Source: Lysinibacillus sp. BPa_S21 (lineage in GTDB: Bacteria > Bacillota > Bacilli > Bacillales_A > Planococcaceae). From it: a DNA stretch of 64,000 nucleotides. This document shows positions 1 through 8,415 of the stretch, in pieces. The stretch covers positions 33,480 to 97,479 of the forward strand of contig NZ_JALIRS010000014.1 of the NCBI RefSeq assembly GCF_023337795.1, read 5' to 3'. A program made the translations under genes and the position numbers. Each line of letters begins with the position of its first letter. Position 1 is the first letter of the stretch. Under the pieces are notes generated by a model that saw nothing but the letters and a program-made list of their open reading frames with translations, was not told the DNA's origin and did not search any database.

Positions 1-429
1 TAAGCCTGCTTGACGTAAGAGCACTGTCATTTGTCCACGGTGATGTGTTTGATGATCGATTAGGACACGCAATAATGCACCTCTTTTAACTGGTCCATTG
101 AAGCCTTTTACTTCCTCTAGCAAATCTTCATTTGATAGCTTTGCCGCTTCCTCTTTCACATCATTTGCTACCTTTTCGTAAGCAGCTACAATCTCAGCTG
201 CTGTAGAAGGAATTGAGTCTTCTTGACGAATCATAGGAACCTGTAAACCTGCTAAATAACTGAAATAACCAGCCGCACCAACTAAATGCCAGCCTAGCCA
301 GCCTAGTGTGCTGTGATCTTCTACGATACTTTGCTCAAGCTTTTCATCCGTTACGGCTTTTAATACTTGAATAGTGCCATGTGCTGATGCTGCCCACTCA
401 CTTAAAAAATCATCTACTTGTCGATACAT
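1..429 (-). CDS. DinB-family protein (partial, C-terminus outside window)
   Basis: The reading frame starts with ATG at 429, with GGGAGGCG just upstream, and runs off the left edge after 143 codons. The visible protein is a four-helix-type DinB/YfiT-like fold: the N-terminus MYRQVDDFLSEW, an LGWLGWHLVGA helix with a conserved His, and a second His pair in DHQTHHRGQ. In this family these three histidines bind a divalent metal. DinB-like proteins include thiol-dependent transferases and damage-induced proteins; the exact reaction cannot be told from sequence. The family assignment is fairly secure, the function is unknown. Confidence 0.8.
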   Translation of the reverse strand, partial: MYRQVDDFLSEWAASAHGTIQVLKAVTDEKLEQSIVEDHSTLGWLGWHLVGAAGYFSYLAGLQVPMIRQEDSIPSTAAEIVAAYEKVANDVKEEAAKLSNEDLLEEVKGFNGPVKRGALLRVLIDHQTHHRGQMTVLLRQAGL

Positions 430-678
430 CTAAACGCCTCCCATTTTCGTAAGTTCACTTCTATCATATTAAATATGAAACTTTCTTACAAGTTTCCACC
501 TATAAGTTTACATAATATAATTATTTCATAAAAATTAGTATGCGAATCATAAAATTGTATACTAGTTACAGATTTAGCCATTGAGCTAATGCAGCATAGT
601 GTTGTTCGCATGTCTCATGTTTCACTGGATTTTTCGACTTATACCTAGTATTTTACCAAGCTATTGTCCATAAACACA

Positions 679-730
679 GAACCCCGAACAGAGACACTTT
701 TTTATAAAGTGTGTCCTCTATTCAGGGTTC
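679..730. terminator. Inverted repeat downstream of lipoprotein gene
   Basis: GAACCCCGAACAGAG (679 onward) pairs imperfectly with CTCTATTCAGGGTTC (ending 730) around an AT-rich AAAGTG-type inner stem. It lies 37 bp past the stop of the minus-strand lipoprotein gene, so it probably ends that transcript, although no long U-run follows. The rest of the 430-766 gap shows nothing else recognisable. Confidence 0.5.
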
Positions 731-766
731 GATTCAAAGAGACATTAAATAATCAATTAGCATATT

Positions 767-1873
767 CTAATATGTAACCGTCATATCCGTAACAAAAGCA
801 GGTTTTTTATACTCATATACTTTTGTTATTTCTTTATTATCTAAGTCATACTTATAGATACACTGTATTTTAGTAGTTATACCGTTAAAATTAACTTCTT
901 CATTTTTAGGTATACCTGCAAAATAAATGAACCGTTCATTTTTGGAAAGTACCGCTAACCTTCTTTGGCCAATCTCTGCTAGTACAGGACTCGGACTTTC
1001 TTTAATCATTTGATCCGTTAATATGGTTGTTAATGTCTTGCTTGTAAGAGATAGTTTATATATACCACTTCCTTCATCTTCATTTACATTCTCACCTCCA
1101 AGAATTATAGACTTCTCATCAGGTCCATAAGCAATAGAATCAATATTGATAGCTTTTATACTTGTGATCAACTTCATGTCGGATCCATCTAAATTCATTT
1201 CATATATTGAATACATAATTTGCTCTAGAGTTTCTCCAGTCTCATTACTTGCTTTAAATCTTGCCTTGTTTTCTTCCTCAGAAACAAATGCACCAATGAT
1301 TTTGTTAGTAGAAATGTCATACATTTCTACAGCACGATCAGCTTGTTCAGTATCAAATACAATAGAATCTTTCTTTTCCACATCTACTTTTGCAATCTTT
1401 GAAACAGGGTATTTTTCCCCTAATATTTCACTATAGATTGTTTTACCTTCCTTATCACCAAATCTAGGCATAAGTTGTCCTAAAGTATCATTTGTGACTT
1501 GATGAGTTTTTTTATCATTTCTGTCTAATAAATAAATCTCCCAAGGTCCATCACCTTTTGCACTTGTATAGGCAAGGTATCGTTTATTGCCTGAAAGTGT
1601 TGCATGCAACCAAACCGTTTCATTAGTCACTAACTCTTCCTCTACAATTTTTTCAGCATCTAGTTCCACTACGCTACTTTTGCCTTCGTTATTAAATATA
1701 GAAACAATGAGTTTTTCGTTTTCGTTACTAATCGTACTGTTCTCTTCCTTTTTTTTCATAAGTGTACTGTCGTCTTCTTTCTCTTGACATCCAAACAATA
1801 GAACCAATAAAGATAATAAAATTATTGCTGTAAAAAACGATGATTTTTTGCATTTACAATTAAATATATACAT
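767..1873 (-). CDS. Predicted lipoprotein with TolB-like beta-propeller
   Basis: A 368-residue protein. The N-terminus is a basic stretch, then a hydrophobic helix (about residues 14-28) ending in a lipobox, LLFGC, with Cys29 as the likely lipidated residue. A charged linker follows, then a body with repeated beta-strand units of the TolB/WD40-like type, for example WLHATLSGNKRYLAYTS, IYLLDRNDKKTHQVTND, IYEMNLDGSDMKLITS and IYKYDLDNKEITKVYEY. These resemble blades of periplasmic or surface beta-propellers. The start ATG at 1873 has AAAGGA about 10 bases upstream. It stands alone, convergent with nothing close. The role is unknown; a ligand- or protein-binding surface propeller is the best guess. 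Confidence 0.7.
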   Translation of the reverse strand: MYIFNCKCKKSSFFTAIILLSLLVLLFGCQEKEDDSTLMKKKEENSTISNENEKLIVSIFNNEGKSSVVELDAEKIVEEELVTNETVWLHATLSGNKRYLAYTSAKGDGPWEIYLLDRNDKKTHQVTNDTLGQLMPRFGDKEGKTIYSEILGEKYPVSKIAKVDVEKKDSIVFDTEQADRAVEMYDISTNKIIGAFVSEEENKARFKASNETGETLEQIMYSIYEMNLDGSDMKLITSIKAINIDSIAYGPDEKSIILGGENVNEDEGSGIYKLSLTSKTLTTILTDQMIKESPSPVLAEIGQRRLAVLSKNERFIYFAGIPKNEEVNFNGITTKIQCIYKYDLDNKEITKVYEYKKPAFVTDMTVTY

Positions 1874-2095
1874 TATATGATTTTCCTTTGCTAAGTTATT
1901 TTCGATTATTAAATTCCAATAACACTCAAAACGTTAATAGGATTGATATACCAACGTTTACAAATACTTTATGGTTCAGGTCGGTTCAAATTAACCAGAA
2001 GGTCTTCATTATCATTAGATTGAAGGAAGAAAAAAAGCACAAAGTTCTATGCTTTTATTGTTATAAGCTGCTTACTTTATTCCGCCATCTGGTCG

Positions 2096-2296
2096 TTAGC
2101 TGAATAAATTGGATATGTAATTTCCGTTGAAAAATAAGATTAAGTCTCCAATTGCTCCAATACGAAAAAATGTAAAATAATAACTTGCGATTGTCACCCT
2201 TTTGTTAAATAGTTCCTTTAGCGCTAGAATAAACAATTCGTCAAACTTAAACCAACTGACTATCCAACCAGTTAAAAGAAAACTTAAAATCATCAT
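2096..2296 (-). CDS. Small hydrophobic protein downstream of methyltransferase
   Basis: The start ATG at 2296 follows AAAAGGGGAAA, a strong ribosome binding site, giving 66 residues. The N-terminal half is one hydrophobic segment (MMILSFLLTGWIVSW). The rest has further hydrophobic stretches but no family I recognise. It lies 66 bp behind the methyltransferase on the same strand, so the two are probably co-transcribed. A longer frame starting at 2329 has no ribosome binding site. Confidence 0.5.
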   Translation of the reverse strand: MMILSFLLTGWIVSWFKFDELFILALKELFNKRVTIASYYFTFFRIGAIGDLILFFNGNYISNLFS

Positions 2297-2362
2297 TTCC
2301 CCTTTTCTGCCCCCCTGATAGAAGTACATTCTAGATTTACATCTTTGCTGTTTACTGATTTC

Positions 2363-3040
2363 TTAAATCTTTTTCACAACAATAGCTTTTGAAAACGGAA
2401 ATGTATAAAAAAATTGCTTTATTTCTACGCAATTGGAAACTGTATTTAATATTTGAATGTATTCTGAAGTTTTACTGAAGTCAGAAATGACTAATCGTCC
2501 ATTTGGGCTTAAAACTCGCCACATTTCAAGAATCGCCTTCCGTCTTCCTTCTATACTTTTAATGTTATGGACTACGAAGTTTGAAACCACAACGTCGAAA
2601 CTCCCGTCCGAAAATGGAAGTTCCCGAGCGTCAGCATCCACGATGTCGATTGCCGCTACATTTTCAGCAACTATATTAGCTTGCAGTTTAGCTTTTCCAT
2701 TCCCCCCCAAGTCCCATTTTGAGCAAATATCAGTGGCTGTCACCTTACAACCCCTTTGAGATGCCGAAATAGCCAAAAGTCCACGACCTGTTCCCACATC
2801 AAGAAGTTCATCACCTGCTTTAACTTGTGCAAGGTTCAAAATCACCTCTCTGTGTGCGATTTTAATAGTTGTTGAGTATATAAACATCCATAGGCCCGTC
2901 ACAAGACAAATCAAACCATAGCCCAATACAAATCCATTTGTTGAACCAAACATACCCAATAACGTAAATACTAGCCCGATAATAGTTAAAAGAGCAACCC
3001 AAAATGGAGCGTCAACCCCATACCGCATGGTAATTTTCAT
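2363..3040 (-). CDS. Membrane-anchored class I SAM-dependent methyltransferase
   Basis: 225 residues. Two hydrophobic helices occupy the first ~60 residues (FWVALLTIIGLVFTLLGMFG and a second ending in FIYSTTIKIA). A Rossmann methyltransferase domain follows: motif I is LLDVGTGRGLLAIS, the acidic loop is VTATDI, motif II is IVDADARELPF, and motif IV is FDVVVSNFVVHNI. The C-terminal WRVLSPNGRLVISDFS is typical of UbiE/Coq5-like enzymes. AAAGGCGG lies 11 bases before the ATG. The substrate is unknown; the membrane anchor suggests a lipid, quinone or membrane protein. Confidence 0.8.
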   Translation of the reverse strand: MKITMRYGVDAPFWVALLTIIGLVFTLLGMFGSTNGFVLGYGLICLVTGLWMFIYSTTIKIAHREVILNLAQVKAGDELLDVGTGRGLLAISASQRGCKVTATDICSKWDLGGNGKAKLQANIVAENVAAIDIVDADARELPFSDGSFDVVVSNFVVHNIKSIEGRRKAILEMWRVLSPNGRLVISDFSKTSEYIQILNTVSNCVEIKQFFYTFPFSKAIVVKKI

Positions 3041-3547
3041 TTATCTTGACCGCCTTTCTACCTTTCCTCCCCTGCATTTGTAAAACGCAACATTGTGATT
3101 TATATGATTTTTTATATTTTCATATTAACTTTAATACCTTTGTATTCTTATAAAGCCTTTATCGATTGTATGTAACTGTTCTCTATATTAGTTTAGTAAA
3201 AATTTCATGAAACATTGATACAAAAGGGTTAGGAGGTATTCGATATATTTAGAAACTATCTGTACTCTCAAAACACTACATATTATTCAAATGTATTTAT
3301 AGGTAAAAAAATACAATAAGTAATAATTATCCATTTTAAGCGGAATATCCATATTAGTCAATGTAGCTTTAATAAATTGATGAATGTTCCGTTTCCAAAA
3401 ATCAATAGTTGGTATATATTTCTATAACATTCCACTTAAGTTTATCTATCGATGCAACATTAATTGTCTAGAAACTCGATTTCCCAAACAGTCGTATAAC
3501 CTAGGAACTTCAAGTATAATGAAAAAAATAGCTGAAGGAGCTTCACT
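3041..3547. other. Intergenic region, 0.5 kb
   Basis: AT-rich stretch between the divergent methyltransferase and the next rightward small gene. The longest frames here on both strands lack ribosome binding sites and coding character. I see no RNA signature or repeat. Confidence 0.5.
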
Positions 3548-3673
3548 ATGTCTTTCTTTGGAACTACTTGTTGGGGTAAACCATACTGGGACAGAGGGCA
3601 AAACACCAGTAGTCAAATTAGTCCTGTTGAACATCAAACAACTGAAAGTGCCAAACTTGCCACAGAAAATTGA
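3548..3673 (+). CDS. Small 41-residue protein
   Basis: The ATG at 3548 follows GAAGGAG with 7-base spacing. The peptide starts MSFFGTTCWGKPYW, is polar and rich in Ser, Thr and Gln further on, and ends KLATEN. Its aromatic, Gly- and Cys-containing start resembles small sporulation or coat peptides of Bacillaceae, but I do not recognise the family. It precedes the HtrA-like protease by 64 bp on the same strand. Confidence 0.5.
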   Translation: MSFFGTTCWGKPYWDRGQNTSSQISPVEHQTTESAKLATEN

Positions 3674-3737
3674 ATGAAATTTAGTTATTCAGTCGTCCAG
3701 ATTGGGCGCTTTCATTTTGAGTAAGGAGGAAGTTTTG

Positions 3738-4547
3738 ATGAATGTTTTACATAGATCAACAACAGATGAAGAACTGACGGAAGAAGAATTGATCGAGCTT
3801 GTTCTCGCTGAACAGCAAAAAGCGTTAGCGCAGGAACAAGAAGAACAACTGCAAGGTAAAAAACCTAAAAAACGAAAACCAATTGTCAAATGGATTGTCT
3901 GGAGTATGGCATTTGTGTTATTTTTGAATACATTTGCCCTTATCTTTCAAATTTACTCCATCCCAGCTCTTGAATTTTTGAAGGTGTCTGCTCGGCTATC
4001 AGCGCAAGAGGATATAAAAACCTATAAAAAAGCAGTTGTAGAGATCTCTACAGGTTCTAGTAAAGGCACAGGCTTTTCGATTTCTTCAGATGGGCTGATC
4101 GTAACTAATGCACACGTTGTAGAAGATGCCCAATCTATATTCGTCGTTTTTCCTGAGGAAGGATTAATGGGCGCTAACTTAGTGCAAAGTTACCCAGATA
4201 TAGATTTAGCATTATTGCAAGTAACTGGTAAAAAGCTTCCTTCCCTTTCACTTGCTGAAAATCCTAGCTATACCAAAAATGAGCATGTCTATTTTATCGG
4301 TAATCCACTAGCCTTTACGGGCATTGCAAATGAAGGGACTCTACTTGAATCAACACACCTTGAAGATTGGCAGGAACCAGTTATGATGATGAAGGCCCCT
4401 GTTTATCGCGGAAATAGTGGGAGTCCTGTTTTAAATTTGGATGGTGAGGTTATAGGAATCGTCTTTGCAACGGCGAATGTAGATCCGTATGGTCGTGTCG
4501 GTTTGTTTATTCCCGTTAAGTTGTTACAGCATTTAGTAAGTAAATAA
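3738..4547 (+). CDS. Membrane-anchored trypsin-like serine protease (HtrA/DegP-like)
   Basis: The start chosen is the ATG at 3738, eight bases after AAGGAGG; an upstream in-frame ATG at 3702 lacks a site. The 269-residue product has an acidic cytoplasmic N-terminus, one transmembrane helix (WIVWSMAFVLFLNTFALIF, about residues 54-72) and an extracellular chymotrypsin-like domain. The catalytic triad is visible as His in VTNAHVVEDA, Asp in YPDIDLALLQV and Ser in RGNSGSPVLN. There is no PDZ domain, so it is shorter than HtrA. It probably degrades or processes proteins at the membrane-wall interface. Confidence 0.88.
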   Translation: MNVLHRSTTDEELTEEELIELVLAEQQKALAQEQEEQLQGKKPKKRKPIVKWIVWSMAFVLFLNTFALIFQIYSIPALEFLKVSARLSAQEDIKTYKKAVVEISTGSSKGTGFSISSDGLIVTNAHVVEDAQSIFVVFPEEGLMGANLVQSYPDIDLALLQVTGKKLPSLSLAENPSYTKNEHVYFIGNPLAFTGIANEGTLLESTHLEDWQEPVMMMKAPVYRGNSGSPVLNLDGEVIGIVFATANVDPYGRVGLFIPVKLLQHLVSK

Positions 4548-4560
4548 TTATACGTCAAGG

Positions 4561-4590
4561 TGCTTGTCCCGAATGTAATCGAGACAAGCA
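4561..4590 (+). terminator. Terminator-like hairpin after protease gene
   Basis: TGCTTGTC pairs with GACAAGCA, extended by CGA/TCG across single mismatches, 13 bp after the protease stop codon. A U-rich run is weak. Confidence 0.55.
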
Positions 4591-4756
4591 ATTCATTTAG
4601 GTTCAGTTTACATAATAAATTTATTTTATTATGTATTGAAAGGCTTATTGTCTCCATGTCCAATTCTTTTTTAACTTTTGTATTGTAATAATAGTAGTAT
4701 CTATACTCTTTCATACTATTGTTGTTCCTATTGCAACTCTTGAAATTCAAAGCACG

Positions 4757-4790
4757 TAAAAAAAGACATCCTATATCAATAGGATGTCTT
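4757..4790 (-). terminator. Rho-independent terminator of the cold-shock gene
   Basis: On the minus strand AAGACATCCTAT pairs perfectly with ATAGGATGTCTT and is followed by seven U residues. It lies 33 bp beyond the stop of the csp gene. Confidence 0.9.
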
Positions 4791-4822
4791 AGTTTAACGG
4801 AAGTAATTTTAATTACTGAGAA

Positions 4823-5023
4823 TTAAAGTTTAGTTACGTTAGCAGCTTGTGGTCCGCGGTTGCCATCTACAACTTCGAATTCCACTTTTTGACCTTCGTC
4901 AAGAGTTTTGAAACCTTCGCCTTGGATAGCTGAGAAGTGTACGAATACGTCGTTTTCACCTTCAACTTCGATGAATCCAAAACCTTTTTCTGAGTTAAAC
5001 CATTTTACTGTACCTTGTTTCAT
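4823..5023 (-). CDS. csp: Cold-shock protein (CspA/CspB family)
   Basis: A 66-residue OB-fold cold-shock protein of normal family length. RNP1 is KGFGFIEV and RNP2 is VFVHFSAI, both intact, and the N-terminus [10 protein letters not shown] is typical. It binds single-stranded RNA and DNA and acts as an RNA chaperone. A consensus sigma-A promoter and a 147-nt structured leader precede it (listed separately), and GGAGG lies 9 bases before the ATG. Which csp paralogue this is (cspB, cspC, cspD) cannot be told. Confidence 0.96.
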   Translation of the reverse strand: MKQGTVKWFNSEKGFGFIEVEGENDVFVHFSAIQGEGFKTLDEGQKVEFEVVDGNRGPQAANVTKL

Positions 5024-5170
5024 TTAAGAAAACCTCCAAAAAATAAAAGTGAACAATATGTAATTTCTTCAACGAATGAAAAAATTCACATATTACAAAG
5101 AGTACCGAACTAACGCGATCACTTTTTGTAATATGTGAATTCATGTTTCCGGTGAAGCAATTAAATTGTT
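5024..5170 (-). promoter_or_regulatory. Structured 5' leader of csp mRNA
   Basis: The leader predicted from the promoter is about 147 nt. It contains a perfect 15-bp inverted repeat (5125-5139 with 5085-5099) followed directly on the minus strand by six U residues (5084-5079), which looks like an intrinsic terminator before the gene. A third segment (5055-5066) can pair with the second arm (5083-5094) using AATATGT/ACATATT plus AATT/AATT with one bulged base. The two pairings exclude each other. Long leaders with alternative folds are known for cold-shock genes; that this one is a switch is inference. Confidence 0.6.
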
Positions 5171-5176
5171 AAACTA

Positions 5177-5205
5177 AGTATAACCGTCATTCATAATTTT
5201 GTCAA
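5177..5205 (-). promoter_or_regulatory. Sigma-A promoter of csp
   Basis: On the minus strand, TTGACA (5205-5200) is separated by 17 bases from TATACT (5182-5177), a near-perfect vegetative promoter. Transcription would start near 5170. Confidence 0.8.
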
Positions 5206-5240
5206 ATAAAGAAAAATGTTTTTTTTCAAATTTTTAAATT

Positions 5241-5528
5241 TTATTTCTGTTTTTCAGGTTTTATAACGATAATACCGTGATATATTTGGACATCATCATC
5301 ACAAGCATCACAAAAAACACTTTCATCTTCTGACCAGAAGGCCCAAAATCCTCCTTCTTTCGTTACCTCATTGTCATATGTTAATCGGAAGTGCTGTAAC
5401 TTTGTTTGCAATGCTGCATTAAATTGCTCCTCCGTTTCATATGTTTCATTTGTTTGTATAAAAGCCTCCCAGCCTTCAAACTTCCACCAAGGCTCATAAT
5501 CAGCTTTCATGTAAATAATTGTATACAT
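5241..5528 (-). CDS. DUF1033-like protein
   Basis: About 95 residues if started at the ATG at 5528 (MYTIIYMKADYEPWW); an ATG at 5564 is also in frame, and neither has a good ribosome binding site. The DYEPWWKFEGWE block near the N-terminus matches what I remember of the DUF1033 family of Firmicutes. Further on are acidic and Cys pairs (FCDACDDD). It is soluble and its function is unknown. It is transcribed toward csp but a csp promoter lies between them, so it is probably a separate unit. Confidence 0.6.
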   Translation of the reverse strand: MYTIIYMKADYEPWWKFEGWEAFIQTNETYETEEQFNAALQTKLQHFRLTYDNEVTKEGGFWAFWSEDESVFCDACDDDVQIYHGIIVIKPEKQK

Positions 5529-5654
5529 ATTTGCCACATTCCCTGCTGTATTAGATATTTTCATTTTAGCAAAGACATTTGAAATGTCTATTAAAACACC
5601 CTGTAATATGCTATTATTACCTTATTATTCATTATTTTTGGGAGGTATTTTTTT

Positions 5655-7382
5655 ATGTTTTCAAGTATTCGACCTAAGGCCGAACTCGAGGAATTATTAA
5701 AGCGTGGTACAAATTTAAATGCTACTGGGCGATTTAATAAAACATTAGCATTTAACCATTTCAATTCTCAAGATGAAGAGAATTTAAAAACTCTCTACAC
5801 TAAATTAAAAGATATCACGCCTTCAATGAACGCGATTTTTAATAATTATTTAAGTGAACTCTCTCTCTCCTCTCAACTAACAATTAGTGAAGAAAATATT
5901 AATCGATACTTAACGCAATTTTTCTTAGCTAATCGAGATGATGAATATGTGGAAGAAACCGTTAAATTTTTCAATTTATTCAGAAAGAATCAATATGAGC
6001 CTGGTAAACTAATCGTCGTCTTCAATCAATTTGCATTTTATATTACTACATACATTCTACATAACTTTGGTTTAAAACCTAATAAAGCTTTTGAATACAT
6101 GAAATCTTTCCAATCTGCTGTCAATGTTGATCAGGAATTACTCATCGAAGTATTAACAGAACGCACGATTGAAAATGTAGTCGCTGAAATTTCCTCTTTA
6201 ATGGATGTCAACGCAAAAATCATGTATATGAAAGATTTAGTATATAGCTTAGATCAACAAAACGAAGAAATCCAGTCCTCTACCGCAGCAACTGAAGAAA
6301 TTGCCGCTTCTATTAACGAAGTTGCTCGAATGTCTTCCCGTATTTCTGAAAAAACAACTGAATCTGTTGATCATGCTGTTCAAGGGAAAAATGCAATTGA
6401 GCATGCCCTTTCTGAAATCTTTAAAACTGAAGAGACATTTACATCGATTGTTGAGTCCTTTTCAGAATTACAAAAACGGGTAAATGATATCGAAAATGTT
6501 GTAACGTTAATAAACCAAATTGCCGATCAAACAAATTTACTTGCTTTGAACGCATCTATAGAGGCAGCACGTGCAGGTGAACATGGAAAAGGCTTCGCCG
6601 TAGTTGCACAGGAGGTACGAAAGCTTGCTGAGGGAACGGTATCAGCGCTTAGTGAAGTCACTACAAATGTTCATCATTTAAAGAGCTATTCAAATGATGT
6701 GTCAAACTCGATTACAGAAACGACAGGAATTATTAAAGAAGCGACAGTGGAAGCTAAAGAATCGTTACCATTATTAAATGCGATTGTTAATGCCATTGAA
6801 GATATAAACCTAGATGTGACAAATACTGCTGCGATATCTGAGGAGCAGGCAGCAGCTATTGATGAAGTCTCTGCAAGAATGATTGAAATTTCTAATCTTC
6901 AAGATGATATTCGCGACTATAGCCATAATACATCAAGAGATATTCACGCTTTAGGAAAAGAAATTAATCGTTTCCGAAATGACATTATTTCGAATAATAA
7001 TGTTCAACTATCATCTATAGCACTTTTACAATTATCAAAGGCCGATCATATTTTATGGAAATGGCGAATTTATAATATGTTCTTAGGTCTTGAAAACGTT
7101 GAACCAAGTGACGTTTCTTCGCATACTGATTGTCGTCTCGGTAAATGGTATACATCTGCTCGCGCAGTAGAACGTTTCGGACACTTGCAGGAGTATCGTG
7201 ATTTAGATGCCTATCATTTACGTGTTCATGAATCGGCGAAGTTAGCAGCAGAGGCGTACAAGTTGGGCAATATTCAACAGGCTGAGGTTCATTTAAAAGA
7301 AGTAGATCAAGCTTCTCAGCAGGTTCTCTATTATATCAATAATTTAATTGCGTCTTTAGAAAAAGAACGTGTGATGCACTAA
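5655..7382 (+). CDS. Soluble chemotaxis receptor: globin-fold sensor, MCP signalling domain, CZB zinc domain
   Basis: 575 residues with no transmembrane segment. Residues ~1-180 align by eye with the globin-coupled sensor domain of HemAT, but the position of the haem-binding proximal His is Phe ([15 protein letters not shown]), so haem binding is doubtful. Residues ~200-440 form the coiled-coil methyl-accepting domain, with the conserved hairpin [22 protein letters not shown] (positions about 290-311). Residues ~455-565 form a CZB domain with its zinc ligands: His in KADHILWKW, Cys in DCRLGKWY, and the His pair in HLRVHESA. It should signal to CheA/CheW from the cytoplasm. GGGAGG precedes the ATG. 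Confidence 0.88.
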   Translation: MFSSIRPKAELEELLKRGTNLNATGRFNKTLAFNHFNSQDEENLKTLYTKLKDITPSMNAIFNNYLSELSLSSQLTISEENINRYLTQFFLANRDDEYVEETVKFFNLFRKNQYEPGKLIVVFNQFAFYITTYILHNFGLKPNKAFEYMKSFQSAVNVDQELLIEVLTERTIENVVAEISSLMDVNAKIMYMKDLVYSLDQQNEEIQSSTAATEEIAASINEVARMSSRISEKTTESVDHAVQGKNAIEHALSEIFKTEETFTSIVESFSELQKRVNDIENVVTLINQIADQTNLLALNASIEAARAGEHGKGFAVVAQEVRKLAEGTVSALSEVTTNVHHLKSYSNDVSNSITETTGIIKEATVEAKESLPLLNAIVNAIEDINLDVTNTAAISEEQAAAIDEVSARMIEISNLQDDIRDYSHNTSRDIHALGKEINRFRNDIISNNNVQLSSIALLQLSKADHILWKWRIYNMFLGLENVEPSDVSSHTDCRLGKWYTSARAVERFGHLQEYRDLDAYHLRVHESAKLAAEAYKLGNIQQAEVHLKEVDQASQQVLYYINNLIASLEKERVMH

Positions 7383-7387
7383 GCACA

Positions 7388-7407
7388 AAGGGGGCTCTTT
7401 CCCCCTT
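7388..7407 (+). terminator. Hairpin between MCP and acylphosphatase genes
   Basis: AAGGGGG pairs with CCCCCTT around a CTCTTT loop, just after the chemotaxis receptor stop. No U-run follows, so it may act as a partial terminator or an mRNA stabiliser ahead of acyP. Confidence 0.5.
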
Positions 7408-7427
7408 CACTAGTAGGAGGTGTTAGC

Positions 7428-7709
7428 TTGAACAAACGAGCGCGAATTCAATTTTTCGGAGATATTTATGGAACTGGCTACCGTTTTTTCATAAAACAAA
7501 AAGCGATTGAGCTAGGATTAAAAGGATACTGTAAACTAAATGATCAAGATCAAATTGAGGTTGAAATTGAAGGATCTCAAAAAGCGATAGATGAATTTTT
7601 AATATTTGTTCAAAAGGGTGTAAGCCCTCAAGCAGATTCCAATTCATTTACATTAGAGCTTTTTGACAATTTAAAAGGTTATGCACGCATGGAGTCAGAC
7701 ATTGTTTAG
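7428..7709 (+). CDS. acyP: Acylphosphatase
   Basis: 93 residues, of usual length. It starts with TTG at 7428, eight bases after TAGGAGG. The family loop is present as FFGDIYGTGYRFFIKQKA, where the Arg would bind the acyl phosphate, and the catalytic Asn is in YCKLNDQDQIEVEIEG. It hydrolyses carboxyl-phosphate bonds in the cytosol. The loop is divergent from the usual G-x-V-Q-G-V-G-F-R form. The last codons overlap a hairpin that is also the left attachment repeat of the prophage remnant, so phage integration left the coding sequence intact. Confidence 0.87.
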   Translation: MNKRARIQFFGDIYGTGYRFFIKQKAIELGLKGYCKLNDQDQIEVEIEGSQKAIDEFLIFVQKGVSPQADSNSFTLELFDNLKGYARMESDIV

Positions 7710-7716
7710 TCTGGCT
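7694..7716 (+). repeat. attL core (left copy of 23-bp direct repeat)
   Basis: Begins GTCAGACATTG and ends TTTAGTCTGGCT. It covers the last codons and stop of acyP and forms a hairpin (AGTCAGAC/GTCTGGCT) followed by TTATTTTT, so it is also the acyP terminator. It is identical to 12600-12622. Confidence 0.85.
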
Positions 7717-7782
7717 TCATTATTTTTATAGTGCAGTAATACCAAGGTTTATCAAGCTTTTCGGCTCTTTACATTATTGAAT

Positions 7783-7802
7783 GAATACGGTTTTGAATAC
7801 GG
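7783..7802 (+). repeat. Arm-type repeats near attL
   Basis: Two copies of GAATACGG in tandem, 67 bp inside the left core. The right end of the element has the same motif three times, as expected for integrase arm-binding sites. Confidence 0.55.
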
Positions 7803-7839
7803 TTTATAAAAAAAGACGTTGCTGGGGGCAAGTTTAATT

Positions 7840-7875
7840 AGGATTGGGATAAATTCCACAGTCCTTTTTATTTTG
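7840..7875 (+). terminator. Terminator-like hairpin, near-duplicate of the right flank
   Basis: AGGATTGGG pairs imperfectly with CCACAGTCCT and is followed by TTTTTATTTT. An almost identical but better paired copy lies at 12641-12674, outside the right repeat. Confidence 0.6.
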
Positions 7876-7915
7876 CCTTCCAAAAAAGCAACTGCCGTAG
7901 CAAGTGCTTATTTTA

Positions 7916-8065
7916 TTACTTATCTTTATTCGCATATTGTTGGGATTCAACTTCTTTTCGTCTTTGCTCTTCTTCCAAACGTTTTTTATAAATACGTGGT
8001 GCTGATGTTTTCATAAAGAAAGCATGCATACGTTGTTGCGTTTCAATAGATGGTATGGTTTTCAG
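7916..8065 (-). CDS. Small basic protein with a possible CTG start
   Basis: A 49-residue frame that looks coding: after LKTIPSIETQQRMHAF it is rich in Lys, Arg and Glu and ends QYANKDK. AGGAGGG upstream is ideally spaced (7 bases) for CTG at 8065. The only nearby ATG (8070) is out of frame and too close to that site. Either CTG is used or one base has been lost. A hairpin with six U residues follows the stop (near 7876-7905). No family recognised. Confidence 0.4.
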   Translation of the reverse strand: MKTIPSIETQQRMHAFFMKTSAPRIYKKRLEEEQRRKEVESQQYANKDK

Positions 8066-8124
8066 TACATTCCCTCCTATCTCTCTATTCTTTGTCTCTA
8101 TCTAGCTATGAAGTGCAGATAGTA

Positions 8125-8268
8125 TCACCCACATATTTGAGTGACCTCATCCAACAGTTTTTTTATGGTTTTTGTACCCTCACCCCAAGCTTGCAAAAGT
8201 TCCAGTGCTTTTTCTGGATTCGACTTAGATAGTTCAGCTAATCGGAGGATGACGGTGGCAAAAAACAT
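8125..8268 (-). pseudogene. Phage-like gene fragment
   Basis: A 47-codon frame from an ATG at 8268 to a stop at 8125 with a regular amphipathic helix (LAELSKSNPEKALELLQAW) and a C-terminus TIKKLLDEVTQICG. The start overlaps a terminator hairpin and lacks a ribosome binding site, so this is probably the tail of a larger decayed gene. Its family is not recognised. Confidence 0.35.
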
Positions 8269-8269
8269 T

Positions 8270-8295
8270 AAGACCACCCATCACGGAGTGGTCTT
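8270..8295. terminator. Bidirectional hairpin
   Basis: AAGACCAC pairs perfectly with GTGGTCTT around a 10-base loop. AT-rich runs lie on both sides. Confidence 0.65.
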
Positions 8296-8360
8296 TATAT
8301 ATTTTCTTCATCTAAGCCCAAGACCATCGACAAACATCCTATCCGCATGTCAATCAACCA

Positions 8361-8397
8361 TAAAAAATAGCCCCCTTATCAAATAAAAAAGAGGGCT
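8361..8397 (-). terminator. Terminator of secreted-protein gene
   Basis: On the minus strand AGCCCTCTT pairs with AAGGGGGCT and is followed by ATTTTTT, 20 bp after the stop of the leftward secreted-protein gene. Confidence 0.75.
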
Positions 8398-8415
8398 TTA
8401 TAAATTCTTAATCTA

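Noticed and set aside
1146..1436. Rightward frame of 96 codons inside the lipoprotein gene
   Set aside because: It is antisense to a clear coding sequence and lacks a ribosome binding site.
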